This document shows, piece by piece, positions 4,315 through 5,943 of a DNA stretch of 5,943 bases; the first letter of the stretch is position 1, and each line of letters opens with the position of its first letter. Origin of the DNA: JAOUEA01 sp040882605 (GTDB lineage Bacteria; Actinomycetota; UBA4738; HRBIN12). A model generated the notes under the pieces. That model was not told where the DNA came from. It did no database searches and worked only from the letters and a program-made list of their open reading frames with translations. The position numbers were made by a program, and so were the translations under genes. The DNA lies in the NCBI GenBank assembly GCA_040882605.1, contig JBBEAY010000026.1, forward strand, positions 1-5,943, given 5' to 3'.

Positions 4315-5943
4315 CGACGACCACCGGAAAGACCATCGGGCGGCGCTTCGTCTGCTCGTACAGGTAGCGGGACACCCCCTCCTTGATCTGGGCCTTGAGC
4401 AGGGCGACCTCGCTGATGTGGTCGCCCGGCATGTCGATCGCCTTGACCACGCGCGCGATGGCACCCTCGATCGTCGGAGCGTCCTCGTTGCCGTGGACGA
4501 AGCCCCGCGTGACGATCTCCGGGCGTCCGACCAGGTGGCCGGACTGCTTGTCGACGGTGACGACGATCATGAACATGCCGTCCTTGGCCAATGACTGCCG
4601 ATCGCGCAGCACGACGTCACCGACCTCGCCGACCGAGAGCCCGTCGACGTACACGTAGCCCGCGGTCACCGGTTCACCGCGGCGGGCCGAACCATCGGGC
4701 CACAGCTCGATCGGTGTCCCGTTCTCGATGATGAACACGTTCTCCGGCGCGACGCCGGCCTCGATCGCGAGGCGGCCGTGCATTACCTGCATCCGGAACT
4801 CACCGTGGATCGGGATGAAGTGCTTGGGCTTGGTCAGCGCCAGCATCATCTTCAACTCTTCCTGGCTGGCGTGGCCCGACACGTGAGCTCGCTTGATCGT
4901 GTGGTAGAAGACGTTCGCCCCGGCCTTGAACAGGTTGTCGATCGTCCGCGCGACCGACTCCTCGTTGCCCGGGATCGGGCTGGCCGACACGATGACCGAG
5001 TCGCCCGGCTGGATCTCGACGAAGCGGTGGTCGCGGTTGGCCATCCGGGCGAGACCCGCCATCGGCTCACCCTGGGCGCCGGTCGTGCAGATCACGAGCT
5101 TGTCGTCCGGCACACTGCGCAGCTTCTCCTTCCCCACGATCTGCCCATCGGCGTAGGTCAGGTACCCGAGGTCCGCCGCGACCTTGAAGTTCTGCTCCAT
5201 CGACCGGCCGATCACGGTCACCTTGCGATCGAAGGTGGCGGCGGCATCGAGCACCTGCTGTACCCGGGCGATGTTGCTGGCGAAGGTGGCCACGATGACC
5301 CGGCCCGTGAGCGGCTCCATGATCTCGCGGAACGCTTCGCCGACCGTGCGCTCGGAGGGGGTGTAGCCGGGGCGCTCCGCGTTGGTCGAATCCGACAGCA
5401 GGACGGCCACGCCCTCCTGGCCGAGGCGCGCCAGGATGGCGAGATCGGGGGTGCGGCCGTCGACGGGGGTCTGGTCGAACTTGAAGTCGCCGGTGTGGAC
5501 GACGGTGCCGGCCGGCGTGCGCAGGGCGATGCCCATGGCGTCGGGGATCGAGTGGCCCACCTTGAACGGCATCACGTGGAACGGCCCGATGTCGACCTCG
5601 TCGCCAGGCTCGAGCGGGATGAGCGGGTTGTTGTGGAGCTTGTGCTCCTTGATCTTGTTGCCGAGCAGGCCACGGGCCAGCTTCGTGGCGTAGACCGGCA
5701 CGCCCGGGAACTCCGGCAGGACGTGCGGCAGCGCGCCGACGTGGTCCTCATGGGCGTGGGTGATCAGGAAGGCGCGAACATCGGCCCGCCGTTCCTTCAG
5801 ATACGTGATGTCGGGAATGATGAGGTCGATCCCGAACATGTCGGCGTCCGGGAACATCAGGCCGCTGTCGATCACGACGATGTCGTGGCCGTACTCGAAC
5901 ACGTACATGTTCTTGCCGATCTCGCCGACCCCGCCGAGCGGGA
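4307..5943 (-). CDS. rnj: Ribonuclease J (5' end cut by window edge)
   Basis: RNase J is a zinc metallo-beta-lactamase/beta-CASP nuclease with 5'-3' exonuclease and endonuclease activity in mRNA turnover and rRNA maturation. Residues are numbered from the internal Met at 5908. The metal site is HAHEDH (51-56), with His119 in VGHSIPDA, Asp141 in HTGDFKFD and His368 in FIPIHGE. The beta-CASP domain spans roughly 200-340. HVSGHAS (342-348) is the RNA-end-binding loop. The C-terminal domain (about 450-533) ends PVVVEV. The frame continues past Met 5908 to the edge as PLGGVGEIGKN, the conserved RNase J start region, so 5908 is not the true start. About 545 of an expected 555 or more residues are present. 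All catalytic residues seen are intact and G/C-ending codons dominate. This looks like a functional core gene. Confidence 0.96.
   Translation of the reverse strand, partial: PLGGVGEIGKNMYVFEYGHDIVVIDSGLMFPDADMFGIDLIIPDITYLKERRADVRAFLITHAHEDHVGALPHVLPEFPGVPVYATKLARGLLGNKIKEHKLHNNPLIPLEPGDEVDIGPFHVMPFKVGHSIPDAMGIALRTPAGTVVHTGDFKFDQTPVDGRTPDLAILARLGQEGVAVLLSDSTNAERPGYTPSERTVGEAFREIMEPLTGRVIVATFASNIARVQQVLDAAATFDRKVTVIGRSMEQNFKVAADLGYLTYADGQIVGKEKLRSVPDDKLVICTTGAQGEPMAGLARMANRDHRFVEIQPGDSVIVSASPIPGNEESVARTIDNLFKAGANVFYHTIKRAHVSGHASQEELKMMLALTKPKHFIPIHGEFRMQVMHGRLAIEAGVAPENVFIIENGTPIELWPDGSARRGEPVTAGYVYVDGLSVGEVGDVVLRDRQSLAKDGMFMIVVTVDKQSGHLVGRPEIVTRGFVHGNEDAPTIEGAIARVVKAIDMPGDHISEVALLKAQIKEGVSRYLYEQTKRRPMVFPVVVEV

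Noticed and set aside
3055..4386. 443-residue plus-strand frame overlapping the MFS gene
   Set aside because: It is Arg/Gly/Asp-rich with no membrane segments. The neighbouring frame encodes a proper MFS transporter with motif A.
1..5943. CRISPR array, tRNA or rRNA gene, tandem repeats
   Set aside because: No regularly spaced repeats, tRNA-like cloverleaf or rRNA sequence was seen on either strand by reading.

Overview
This is high-GC DNA whose real genes show strong G/C preference at third codon positions. The RNase J gene and the large serine recombinase fit a high-GC bacterium such as Chloroflexota or Actinomycetota. The window alone cannot decide the phylum.

Layout. (1) Positions 1-143 hold nothing recognisable. 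(2) Positions 144 to about 905, minus strand, encode the C-terminal domain of a type I restriction subunit (HsdR). About three quarters of the protein is missing, and no hsdM or hsdS is visible. (3) From about 905 to 3000, plus strand, lies a compact cassette. It contains a small ORF without a start codon, a serine recombinase, a very short ORF and a LuxR-like helix-turn-helix protein. Its reading frames are linked by TGATG or GTGA overlaps. The recombinase appears to carry a one-base deletion near its end. (4) Positions 3062-4300, plus strand, encode an MFS transporter with a leaderless-type -10 box directly upstream. (5) From 4307 to the right edge, minus strand, lies RNase J, missing only its first residues. 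It converges on the MFS gene, and an 8-bp inverted repeat contains both stop codons.

How the parts relate. The RNase J and MFS half looks like ordinary chromosome. The left half looks like an accessory region: a decayed restriction gene beside a site-specific recombinase module. Codon bias switches strand abruptly at about position 905. Both the hsdR remnant and the small plus-strand ORF lose their 5' ends there, which marks a recombination joint or an assembly joint. The best candidate for something undescribed is the recombinase module with its small coupled partners. Its functions are inferred and no convincing att sites were found.
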